Positions 14,992-21,817 of a stretch of 43,266 bases of DNA are shown here, piece after piece (positions within the stretch are counted from its first letter, which is position 1; the number at the start of each line of letters is the position of its first letter). The position numbers and the translations under genes were made by a program. The DNA lies in NCBI GenBank assembly GCA_002686595.1, contig NYXZ01000096.1, positions 3,296 through 46,561 of the forward strand. Direction: 5' to 3'. Under the pieces are notes generated by a model. The model ran no database searches. It was given only the letters and a program-made list of their open reading frames with translations, and was not told the origin of the DNA. This DNA is from Planctomycetota bacterium (lineage in GTDB: Bacteria > Planctomycetota > UBA1135 > GCA-002686595).

Positions 14992-15827
14992 CGGAGGCGC
15001 AGGGCGGTTATCCCTTCGGCTTTACCTGCCAGCGGTCGGGGGCCTGTTGCAGTGGCGCGCGCGGCTATGTGTGGCTGGCGGATGGCGAGGCGCGGGCCTT
15101 GGCGGATGCCATGGAGATGGGCGAGCAGGCCTTTGCCCGGATGTTTTTGCGCACGGTGGCCGACCCGCGCAATGGGGAGCTGCGTTTGTCCTTGGTGGAG
15201 GACGCCGACGGGCGCTGCGCCTTGCTCGCGGGGCGCAACGAGTGTCGCGTTTACGGGGCACGCCCCGCGCACTGCCGTTCCTTTCCCTATTGGGAGTCCA
15301 TCATGACGGACAGCGCGGCCCTGGCCCGGGCCCGGGCGAGCTGCCCGGGGATCGCCCTCGTGCCGGCTCCCGCGATCCTGGAGCGGGCCGGCGATGCCCT
15401 GGCCCAGCTCTACTTGGATTTGGATCGCCAGGTGGCTGAGCACGCGCCTAGCTGCGAAATGCGGGGCCTCTGTTGCCGCTTTGAAGAGGTCGGCCATGAG
15501 TTGTTCGCCACGGGGCTTGAGGCGGACTATGCCCTCAACCTGCACCCAACGCCGGGACCGCCGGAGGCCCCCGGCCGTTGCCCCTACCATGTGGCTGGCC
15601 GCTGTACAGCTCGTGGTGGACGCCCCTTGGGTTGCCGCACCTACTTCTGTGATGGGGCGACGGAGGCAGCCCTGGCCACCGTCCACGAGGACTTCCTGGC
15701 GCGCATCAGGGCCCTGGCGGAGGAGCTCTCCTATCCCCAGGCCTACGGGCGCTTCCCCGCCATGCTAGAGGCGCGTTTGGACCAGCGCCGGGGACGGCCG
15801 GCCACCGGCCAGGGGGAAGCGTCGTGA
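14988..15827 (+). CDS. Double YkgJ-type cysteine-cluster protein
   Basis: A 279-residue protein with two copies of the YkgJ zinc/iron-chelating cysteine cluster. The first has C14, C20 and C21 (CQRSGACC) and later NECRVYGARPAHCRSFPY. The second has CEMRGLCCRFEE and then CPYHVAGRC and GCRTYFC. Each half repeats the C-x5-CC, C-x-VY/C-x-x-R-P-x-x-C order. Single-cluster YkgJ proteins of about 100-150 residues are common, so this is an internal duplication or fusion. The metal and role are unknown; a redox or Fe-S-related function is plausible. ATGA overlaps join it to the kinase before and the peptidase after. Confidence 0.82.
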   Translation: MTEAQGGYPFGFTCQRSGACCSGARGYVWLADGEARALADAMEMGEQAFARMFLRTVADPRNGELRLSLVEDADGRCALLAGRNECRVYGARPAHCRSFPYWESIMTDSAALARARASCPGIALVPAPAILERAGDALAQLYLDLDRQVAEHAPSCEMRGLCCRFEEVGHELFATGLEADYALNLHPTPGPPEAPGRCPYHVAGRCTARGGRPLGCRTYFCDGATEAALATVHEDFLARIRALAEELSYPQAYGRFPAMLEARLDQRRGRPATGQGEAS

Positions 15828-16966
15828 GAAGGGCCGGGCTGTCAGTCCTGGCCCTGGTCCTGGCCCTGGTTATTTGGCGCCTGGCGCCCGGCGGAAGCCC
15901 TGAGCGTGAGGCGTTGCCCGTTGCCCCGCCGGTCTTGGAGTCAGAGGTGTCCCAGCGGACGCCGGCCCTGCCCGAGCTCCCGCCGGGGCCCTGGCTCGAG
16001 TGGAACAATCAGGCTCTCTTGGCTCTGGAGCGTGGGGAGAACGGCCGGGCCGTGGATTACTTGGAGCAGGCCCTGGCGGCCTTGCCAGGGGATGGCGTGC
16101 TGGAGGCAAACCTGGCGGAGGCCCTGGCCCGTCTGGCCCGGCAGCTACACCGGGAAGATGGGGCAACGGCGGAGGTTTTGGGATACCTGGAGCGGGCCGT
16201 TGGCTTGGATTCCAGGCGGGATGACCTGGCCCAGCTGCTGGCCCGTTGGAGGGCGGAGGCGGAGCTGGAGGACGGTTTCAGGCTGGATGAGACGGATCAC
16301 TTTGAGTTCCGCTACGACGGGGAACGGCGGGCCCTTTTGGCTGGCGGGGTCCACGACCTCTCGCAGCAGTTGGAGGCCGCCTATCAGGAACTGGGCGTGT
16401 TCTTCGGCCTGTTTCCGGTGGAAGAGGGTGGGGGCAAGATTCGCGTTGTCCTGTACCGGCGCGGGGAGTTCGGTGCCGTGGCGGGCCTGGGAGATTGGGT
16501 GGCGGGCCTCTTCGATGGTACCGTGCGTCTGGCGGTGGAGGACTTGGCGGGTGAGCGGCGGCGCCTGGGTGAGACCCTGCGCCATGAACTGGTGCACGCC
16601 TTCACCCACCGGGTGGGGGGGGGGCGCTTGCCGGGTTGGCTCGACGAGGGCCTGGCCCAGTGGCTGGAGGCGAACGGCGGGCGGCGTCCGGCGGCCCTGG
16701 CCCGGGCCAGACAAACCCTTGCGGGTGGGCAACCCCATCCCTGGGAGCTTCTGGCCGGCAGTCTGGCCACCTGGACTGATGGCGAGCAGGTGGCCAGGGC
16801 CTATGCCCAATCGCTGCTACTGGTGGACCTCCTGGTGCGGCAATACGGCGAGCGCCTAATACTGGGCCTGGTGGAGGGCTGCGGCGCTGGGCGCACACCG
16901 GAGGAGACATTTCGCGAGCGCCTACAGCTGGACTTGTGGGAAACCGTGGCCGTTCTGGGGCTGTGA
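15824..16966 (+). CDS. TPR plus peptidase-MA-like metalloprotein
   Basis: A 380-residue exported or membrane-anchored protein. The N-terminus (MRRAGLSVLALVLALVIWRLA) is a signal or anchor. Residues about 60-145 hold helical TPR-like repeats (WNNQALLALERGENGRAVDYLEQAL). The C-terminal part is a gluzincin domain of the peptidase MA type with HELVH (about 254-258) and WLDEGLAQW (about 272-280), which supplies the third ligand. The combination of TPR and peptidase MA is common in large-genome bacteria and its substrate is unknown. It closes the kinase/YkgJ/peptidase set and is followed by a strong hairpin. Confidence 0.85.
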   Translation: MRRAGLSVLALVLALVIWRLAPGGSPEREALPVAPPVLESEVSQRTPALPELPPGPWLEWNNQALLALERGENGRAVDYLEQALAALPGDGVLEANLAEALARLARQLHREDGATAEVLGYLERAVGLDSRRDDLAQLLARWRAEAELEDGFRLDETDHFEFRYDGERRALLAGGVHDLSQQLEAAYQELGVFFGLFPVEEGGGKIRVVLYRRGEFGAVAGLGDWVAGLFDGTVRLAVEDLAGERRRLGETLRHELVHAFTHRVGGGRLPGWLDEGLAQWLEANGGRRPAALARARQTLAGGQPHPWELLAGSLATWTDGEQVARAYAQSLLLVDLLVRQYGERLILGLVEGCGAGRTPEETFRERLQLDLWETVAVLGL

Positions 16967-16982
16967 GCTGCAATAAACTGCC

Positions 16983-17011
16983 AAGCGGCCGTGTCTAGGA
17001 CACGACCGCTT
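16983..17011 (+). terminator. Strong hairpin after the peptidase gene
   Basis: AAGCGGCCGTGTC (16983-16995), a TAG loop, and GACACGACCGCTT (16999-17011) form a 13-bp stem with one C-A mismatch, 16 bases after the stop. No U-run follows, so it is terminator-like rather than a textbook intrinsic terminator. Confidence 0.55.
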
Positions 17012-17082
17012 GAACTGTGTCGGAGCTGCGTCAGGAGTTCGCAGGGTGCCGACCGACGGCCGCGGGCGCCGTCATCGAGGTT

Positions 17083-17443
17083 CTAGAGAGAATGCTTCGC
17101 TGTGTGAGGCTCCCCTGAGCGTTTGCAGACGTGATAGCTCGCGAGGAAAAGGACCGACTCAAGAGTCCAGACCCCCAGGAGAAGAACCATAACGACTGAG
17201 ATTGGATTGCTCATCAAGTACCACTTACAGCAGGACAGGCGAACCCGCCCTTCGGTGATTGGATCGGTAGGAATACTCGGTCCCTTTCCTGAGGTTTCCT
17301 TCCGTTTGGGTTGCTTCGCTAATCGAGGCAGGATTTGAAACGCGGAGCAGCCCTTGAGGTTTGTAAGGAATGGGCGAGATCATGCGGATAAAGCCGAAAA
17401 GGGCGGCGACCCGAAGGATCTTGTCCAGTCTGAAATCGGCCAT
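17083..17443 (-). pseudogene. Probable decayed minus-strand reading frame with a membrane segment
   Basis: From an ATG at 17443 the minus strand reads MADFRLDKILRVAALFGFIR. A +1 shift around 17380 joins a second frame that stays open to the TAG at 17083. It reads through KQPKRKE and a Thr/Pro-rich stretch to MSNPISVVMVLLLGVWTLES, then VLFLASYHVCKRSG. The last part, from the ATG at 17214, is by itself a 43-residue ORF with one clear transmembrane helix. Either that small membrane protein is real or the whole is a frameshifted relic. Local base composition is less GC-rich than the neighbours. It overlaps the uncertain 5' end of radC on the other strand, so both cannot be fully intact. Confidence 0.3.
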
Positions 17444-18152
17444 GGAAGATCCTGGTAAAAGTGAGGTTTTGACCCCCGTCTGCGACCAAGTGCGGGGGAG
17501 GACTGGCAAAGCGGTCCTGGCCCGGGGGTGTAATGGCACCGAGAAGGGGTGCGCGGGGGGCGACCCACCGTGGGGGGAGTTGCTCGGGCCGGCTGGGGAG
17601 TTGGCGGAGGAGTTGGCCGGGCGTTGGGGCCTGGTGGAGCTATCCCGGTGGAGCGCGGCGGAACTGCGCCGGGCAGGGGGGCTGGCTCCAGCGGCCTCCA
17701 GGCGACTGGCGGCGGCCTTTGCCCTGGGCCGGGCCGTGGAACGGGACTGCGGGCCCCATCGTGTGCCTCTAAGGAGTGCTGAGGCGGTTTATCGCCTGAT
17801 GGCGCCGGAACTGCGGGGCCTGCGCCAGGAGACCTTCCACACACTGCTTCTGGACACGAAGCACCGCCTGCGGGAGCGCATCAGGGTGAGCGCAGGCACC
17901 CTTTCCACTTCCCTGGTCCATCCCCGAGAGGTCTTCGGCCCGGCCGTGCGGGGAGGAGCGGCGGCGATCATCGTGGTGCACAACCATCCGTCCGGTGATC
18001 CCAAACCAAGCCCGGAAGATCAGGAAGTGACCCGGCGCCTCTTGCGGGCCGGGCAACTACTGGGGATTCCACTCCTGGATCATCTCGTGGTGGGCAACTC
18101 AAGTTGGGCGAGTTTGCGCGAAACGATGGACTTTGTGCCGGCAACTGACTGA
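17442..18152 (+). CDS. radC: RadC-family JAB/MPN+ protein
   Basis: A 236-residue RadC/UPF0758 protein. The N-terminal part contains a helix-hairpin-helix-like segment (VELSRWSAAELRRAGGLAP). The C-terminal JAB1/MPN+ domain has the full metal-binding motif HNHPSGDPKPSPED (around residues 180-193) after the family stretch EVFGPAVRGGAAAIIVVHNH. Historical links to recombination repair are weak; the family is often found near mobile DNA and its biochemical role is unsettled. The start is uncertain: the frame is open to an ATG at 17370, the ATG at 17442 gives near-usual length, and the first 50 residues are not family-like, so a later GTG is possible. The stop lies at the first A-tract of the phased array. 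Confidence 0.82.
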   Translation: MEDPGKSEVLTPVCDQVRGRTGKAVLARGCNGTEKGCAGGDPPWGELLGPAGELAEELAGRWGLVELSRWSAAELRRAGGLAPAASRRLAAAFALGRAVERDCGPHRVPLRSAEAVYRLMAPELRGLRQETFHTLLLDTKHRLRERIRVSAGTLSTSLVHPREVFGPAVRGGAAAIIVVHNHPSGDPKPSPEDQEVTRRLLRAGQLLGIPLLDHLVVGNSSWASLRETMDFVPATD

Positions 18153-18286
18153 AAACAGCGCACAAGGTGCTGAATGCGATACAAATGGGCCCTAAATGGC
18201 TGGGATGATGTCTGATATCGCCAAAAGTGTGAAGAACACGGCATGTCGGGTGCCATATCTGCGCAAAACTGGCACGAAGCGGCCAA
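18151..18286. repeat. Phased A-tract array I
   Basis: From the radC stop onward, short A-runs preceded by G, C or T recur at starts 18151, 18163, 18172, 18182, 18193, 18204, 18214, 18222, 18231/34, 18242, 18254, 18264, 18276 and 18284, a mean spacing of about 10.2 bases. Runs of three or four As are at 18151, 18182, 18193, 18222 and 18264. Spacing near the helical repeat predicts intrinsic DNA curvature. It is less regular than array II. Confidence 0.6.
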
Positions 18287-18304
18287 CATGACTCTGTTTG
18301 CGCC

Positions 18305-18577
18305 GTGGCCGTGGCCAAGGTCCAAGCCGTGGAGATGCCTCGCTTGGCCTCGGAGTCCGTTGAAAAAGGGCCGTGGCGAGTCGCATCCACCTGGTCGGTT
18401 GCCGGGGCCTGTGATCTCCACTGCCCTGGCTGCTGGAAAGCGACGGATAGCGAGGAAGCCAGGGATATAATCGGACGTGAAAGTGCCGGAAGTGTGCGGA
18501 AGGCGCCTGAATCGCGCAGGAAAATGGCTGAGTCTGGCCGAAAACTGGTAGTAACTGGCCGAATCTGGCCACAATAG
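18305..18577 (+). pseudogene. Fragment resembling a radical SAM N-terminus
   Basis: The GC-rich block between the two A-tract arrays contains an open frame from a GTG at 18305. It reads WRVASTWSVAGACDLHCPGC followed by WKATDSEEA. CDLHCPGC is C-x3-C-x2-C, the cluster-binding motif of radical SAM enzymes, and the preceding hydrophobic strand is also typical of their first beta-strand. The frame then runs into array II, becomes Arg/Ser-rich and stops at 18577. No other part of a radical SAM domain is present. It may be a gene relic or a chance match. Confidence 0.25.
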
Positions 18578-18720
18578 GAGTGATCGTGCTGAAAAGGGAG
18601 CAGATCGGTACGAAAAGGCGAGAATCTGGTGAAACAGTCGGAAAACTGCCGGGAACTGGGTCACTAATGCCCGCAAACGATGGAAAGCTGCCTGATATCA
18701 GTCAGAATGTCGCAGGAAGG
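18479..18720. repeat. Phased A-tract array II, about 10.3-bp period
   Basis: A degenerate unit close to GAAAACTGGC recurs about 24 times. Unit starts fall at 18479, 489, 499, 509, 520, 530, 540, 551, 561, 572, 582, 591, 603, 612, 622, 631, 641, 653, 664, 673, 683, 694, 705 and 716, a mean step of 10.3 bases. Runs of three or more As (18479, 18520, 18540, 18591, 18612, 18631, 18641, 18673, 18683) all sit at near-integral multiples of one helical turn. Such phasing should bend DNA strongly. The array fills the convergent gap and enters the last codons of rsmE. Confidence 0.8.
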
Positions 18721-19516
18721 CATCTGCCAGGACTGCCGCTGCGGATTCCGCGGCCGCTTCTACCCTTAACACATGAGGCGCAAGAGCAACCGGCGTCAGG
18801 CCAGCGGCGGCGGCTTGTTCTTCCTCAGCCGATTCGAGGCCACCCTCCGGGCCCAGCAGAATGCGGAGACCGGGCGGGCGGGGTAGGGAGCGGGCCCAAT
18901 CCCCCAGGCTACGGGGGGCGCCGGGGGTGAGCACGGCTCCGGGGTGTGGAGCGGTGCCAGATGGCCTTGTGGTGGCCAGGAGATCGGCCAGGGCCGCCGG
19001 GGGAGCTATTTCCGGGAGCCAGAGGCGGCCGGACTGCTTGCAAGCGGACTGGGCCACGCGCAGGAGGCGTTCCAGGCGGCCCTGGCCCGGCGATCCATGG
19101 GGGCCTGAGCGGGCGGTGAGCAGGGGCTGAATGCGGGCCACGCCTAGTTGGGTAAGGCGGTCGATAAGGGCTTCGGCGCGCTGGGGGCGCGGCCAGGAGA
19201 GGGCCAACTCCAGTTCTGGTAGGGCTGCGCCGGGGGTGCCGGGGGCGGGGGCGGTGGTGGGCGGTCCTAGGATCTCCAGTTCCAGGTTGCGGCGGCCCAG
19301 GGAGCTGATCACCAGGGGCCACGCGCTGCCCCGGCCATCCAGGCCCTGGATACGGTCGCCGGGGCCGAGGCGCAGGACGGTGATGGCGTGGGCGGCATCG
19401 GCCGGGAGCAGGACTGGCGCGTCTGGGGCGGAGCCAGGTTCCAGGAAGAAGCGGGGCGGCTGGGAGGTGCGCGTCACGGGCAGATTCTGGAGTGGAGGGC
19501 GGCCGCGGACAAGCAT
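18698..19516 (-). CDS. rsmE: 16S rRNA m3U1498 methyltransferase RsmE
   Basis: A 272-residue SPOUT-fold methyltransferase that modifies uridine 1498 of 16S rRNA with SAM. The N-terminal PUA-like part begins PPRFFLEPGSA and has HAITVLRLGPGDRIQGLDGRG. The C-terminal trefoil-knot domain has the family motifs ALIDRLTQLGVARIQPLLTARS, LLRVAQSACKQSGR, LLGPEGGLESAEEEQAA and LAPHVLRVEAAAESAAAVL. The length is slightly above the usual 240-250. The ATG at 19516 is used; a GTG at 19477 (VTRTSQPPRFF) would give a more typical N-terminus. The 3' end overlaps the phased A-tract array. The FHA operon starts divergently 315 bases upstream. Confidence 0.92.
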   Translation of the reverse strand: MLVRGRPPLQNLPVTRTSQPPRFFLEPGSAPDAPVLLPADAAHAITVLRLGPGDRIQGLDGRGSAWPLVISSLGRRNLELEILGPPTTAPAPGTPGAALPELELALSWPRPQRAEALIDRLTQLGVARIQPLLTARSGPHGSPGQGRLERLLRVAQSACKQSGRLWLPEIAPPAALADLLATTRPSGTAPHPGAVLTPGAPRSLGDWARSLPRPPGLRILLGPEGGLESAEEEQAAAAGLTPVALAPHVLRVEAAAESAAAVLADAFLRHSD

Positions 19517-19831
19517 GCGTGGGGGATCCGCGGGGCGCTGCCGTCTGACCTCGGACGGCCAGACGGTTGGCTATTGGGGTGCTTGTTTCTAGGATTGGTA
19601 GCGATTCAACCGGGGGCCCCAGGGCCCGTTACTTGGCGGAGATCCAGGGGTACCAAACGGCCTCCGGGTCAATGCGCTGGCGCCTTAGCTTTCGAGTCTC
19701 AAAGTGGGGCCGCGCGAGGGCGGCCCGGGCGGATCTAGCATCCAAGCCTCTCCACTAATCGAGCTATTGCGGCCCTTCAGGCCCGAAGCAGGCCAGCCTC
19801 CGGCCTTTCCGCGGATCCCCACCCAAGCACC
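19517..19831. other. Divergent intergenic region, rsmE / pseudopilus operon
   Basis: 315 bases that must hold promoters for rsmE (minus) and the operon beginning at 19832 (plus). I see one GC-rich dyad, CCGTCTG at 19541-19547 pairing with CAGACGG at 19560-19566. Weak -10-like hexamers (TAGCAT near 19736) lack -35 partners. Short open frames here do not look coding. Confidence 0.35.
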
Positions 19832-21817
19832 ATGACTTCCCGTTTTCAGTTGCGCTTCCTAGACGGCGAGCGCGCGGGGGAGACCATTCCCCTGACGCAG
19901 AGCCCCATGAGCGTGGGGCGCAAGCCAGGGGTCCATATTCAGCTCACAGATAGTTCGGTCTCCGGCGGCCATGCGGAGTTGACGGTGTCTGGAGAGGAAG
20001 TGAATGTGCGCGACCTCGGGAGCACCAACGGTACGCGGGTGGCGGGCCGAGTGGTCCAACAGGCGCAGGCCTTGGCCCACGGCGACGAGGTGCGCTTCGG
20101 CCAAGTGGGTCTGGTCTTCGAGGATGGCAGCTTTTCATCTGGGAGCGCGGCCGCCGCGGCGGTAGTTGGGGGAGTGGGCGCCGAGGCCGGTGTTGGTGGC
20201 GAGGGGGATGATCTCGGACGGATCAGTAGCCAGGCTCTGGAGCGCGCGGGCAAGGGCTCGCGCCTCTACCTCTTGCTGGGTGCCGTGGCCCTGTCCGCCG
20301 GGGGTGCTTGGTATTACTTCGGCCAAGAGGGTGGCGCCGCTTCGGCTGGCACGCGGCCCGTGGTGGCCGTGGCTGGCAACCTGCTGGAGGGAAGCTACTC
20401 CTTTGAAGGTGAAGGGGCGGCCTGGGAGGCGGACGAAGCTGGCCCGGCGGCTTTCTTTGTCGGCTCCGGTGAGTCCTATTCGGGGGCCGCCGCCCTTTCG
20501 GTGGAGTTGGGGGAAGGGGAGTGGGCGCGGCACTACTCTGAAGTGGTTTCCGTGCGTGGCCAGAAACAGCTGACCCTGCGGGCTTGGACCCGAGGGGAAG
20601 GTGAGTTGGAAGGGGCCCTGGGGCTTGAGTTCCAGGGGAGTGGCGTGGAGGTCGTCACGGCCTGGACGGCCCTGGCCTTGGCCGGATCATTCGAACAGGG
20701 CGTCTTGACCTGCGCCGTGCCACCGGGCGTCGACAGCGTGCGCGCCTTTGCGATGGCCGAGGCCAAGGGGGTGGGCGGGAGCCTGGTCGTGGATGATGTT
20801 GTCCTCGTGCCAGGAGCAGGTGAGGGAGCTGGGGCGGCGAGCCCTCTGACCGTTGCCGAGTACAAGCTGCATCTCCTCGGCGCTCCCACTTCTTCGGCGT
20901 TGCTGCACAAGGCCGGGAGGACATTCGTAACAGACCTGCGGTTGGAGGACGCTGGTGCGGGCTCAGGCGGCGGTCGGCCCCTGGCTCTGGCTGTGTCGGC
21001 CCAGTCCAGTGGGTTGGAAATTGGCCTGGACTCGGCGGGTCATGGCGCGGGGGATGCAGTGCTCATGGCGCGTTTGGAACCGGGTGCCATGGGGGCGTCG
21101 GTGGCCACCGTCGGGGGCGGATCCCAGACCGGAACTGGCGGAGGATATCGCACCCATGCCCTCGATTTCGAGCGCCCGGGTGTGACGAGCCTGTTGACCG
21201 GGAAGGGCTTGGATCTATTGCGCTGGAAGTTCAGCGAGCCGGTGGACCTGCGTGGAGCCGTGGTGGGGCAGGGCCTGGAGATCAGTGCGCGCCTGCCCGC
21301 AGGCGCCAGAGTCTTCCTGCAACTCAGCTTTAGGGACGAGCGCTTGGAGGCTGGCAACTTGGCCCACGAAGCGCGCAACTCGGAACGGGCCGGGGCGATC
21401 GGAGCGTGTCTGACTGCCTGGCAGCGACTGTTGGACGAATACCCCTTTGAGGAGGGGTTGGTGGCAGAGGCTGAGGAGTCTCGGGGGCGTTTGGTGAGCG
21501 CCGGCATGGCGGAGTTGACGGACCTGGAACGACGGGTTGAACGGGCCCGTTTCTTTGCCCTGGCGGATTTGTTCAGGCGCTGTCGAGGAGCCGCGGAGGA
21601 GATCTCAAGGACTTACACAGGGAGCGAAGTGGAGTTGGCCGCGGAGCGTTTGACGGATGCGATCAACGGCGATCTGTTGTTGTTGGATTCCGGTCGAGAT
21701 GCCGGAGAACGGGAGCGCCTGCGCGCCATCTTGACTGTTTTGGAAGGACGAGAAGCGGACGAGTTGGCCTCGGCCCTGCGAAATTATATGGAAGAACAAT
21801 ACGGGGAGGCCGAGTAG
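19832..21817 (+). CDS. FHA-domain membrane protein heading the pseudopilus operon
   Basis: A 661-residue protein. Residues about 1-100 form a forkhead-associated domain, a phosphothreonine reader: SVGRKPGVHIQLTDSSVSGGHAEL supplies the Arg, Ser and His positions and DLGSTNGTRVAGR the Asn-Gly loop. A Gly/Ala-rich linker follows, then a transmembrane helix (about 147-164, LYLLLGAVALSAGGAWYYFG). The extracytoplasmic remainder is mostly beta-rich, with a carbohydrate-binding-module-like pattern in 190-340 (SYSGAAALSVELGEGEW). It ends in a helical region (510-655). It may connect kinase signalling to the secretion apparatus. Its stop is followed immediately by the next ATG. Confidence 0.82.
   Translation: MTSRFQLRFLDGERAGETIPLTQSPMSVGRKPGVHIQLTDSSVSGGHAELTVSGEEVNVRDLGSTNGTRVAGRVVQQAQALAHGDEVRFGQVGLVFEDGSFSSGSAAAAAVVGGVGAEAGVGGEGDDLGRISSQALERAGKGSRLYLLLGAVALSAGGAWYYFGQEGGAASAGTRPVVAVAGNLLEGSYSFEGEGAAWEADEAGPAAFFVGSGESYSGAAALSVELGEGEWARHYSEVVSVRGQKQLTLRAWTRGEGELEGALGLEFQGSGVEVVTAWTALALAGSFEQGVLTCAVPPGVDSVRAFAMAEAKGVGGSLVVDDVVLVPGAGEGAGAASPLTVAEYKLHLLGAPTSSALLHKAGRTFVTDLRLEDAGAGSGGGRPLALAVSAQSSGLEIGLDSAGHGAGDAVLMARLEPGAMGASVATVGGGSQTGTGGGYRTHALDFERPGVTSLLTGKGLDLLRWKFSEPVDLRGAVVGQGLEISARLPAGARVFLQLSFRDERLEAGNLAHEARNSERAGAIGACLTAWQRLLDEYPFEEGLVAEAEESRGRLVSAGMAELTDLERRVERARFFALADLFRRCRGAAEEISRTYTGSEVELAAERLTDAINGDLLLLDSGRDAGERERLRAILTVLEGREADELASALRNYMEEQYGEAE

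Noticed and set aside
17325-17350. tRNA-like 3' half (T-loop TTCAAAT and CCTGC arm, minus strand)
   Set aside because: The 5' half of the T-stem does not pair and no matching 5' acceptor arm or anticodon arm is found within 100 bases, so it is not a tRNA gene. It might be a relic but there is no further support.
17455-17480. Transposon end near TTTTGACCCC
   Set aside because: Similar short phrases flank some small mobile elements, but there is no matching inverted copy or transposase nearby.
18080-18676. 198-codon minus-strand ORF across the radC/rsmE gap
   Set aside because: It reads through the phased A-tract array, which on this strand gives repeated Phe/Ser/Ala-Arg residues by periodicity. 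It overlaps the end of radC and has no domain or start signal.
18479-18720. CRISPR array
   Set aside because: The repeating unit is only about 10 bases and degenerate, with no conserved 25-40 base repeats, no unique spacers of constant length, and no cas genes.
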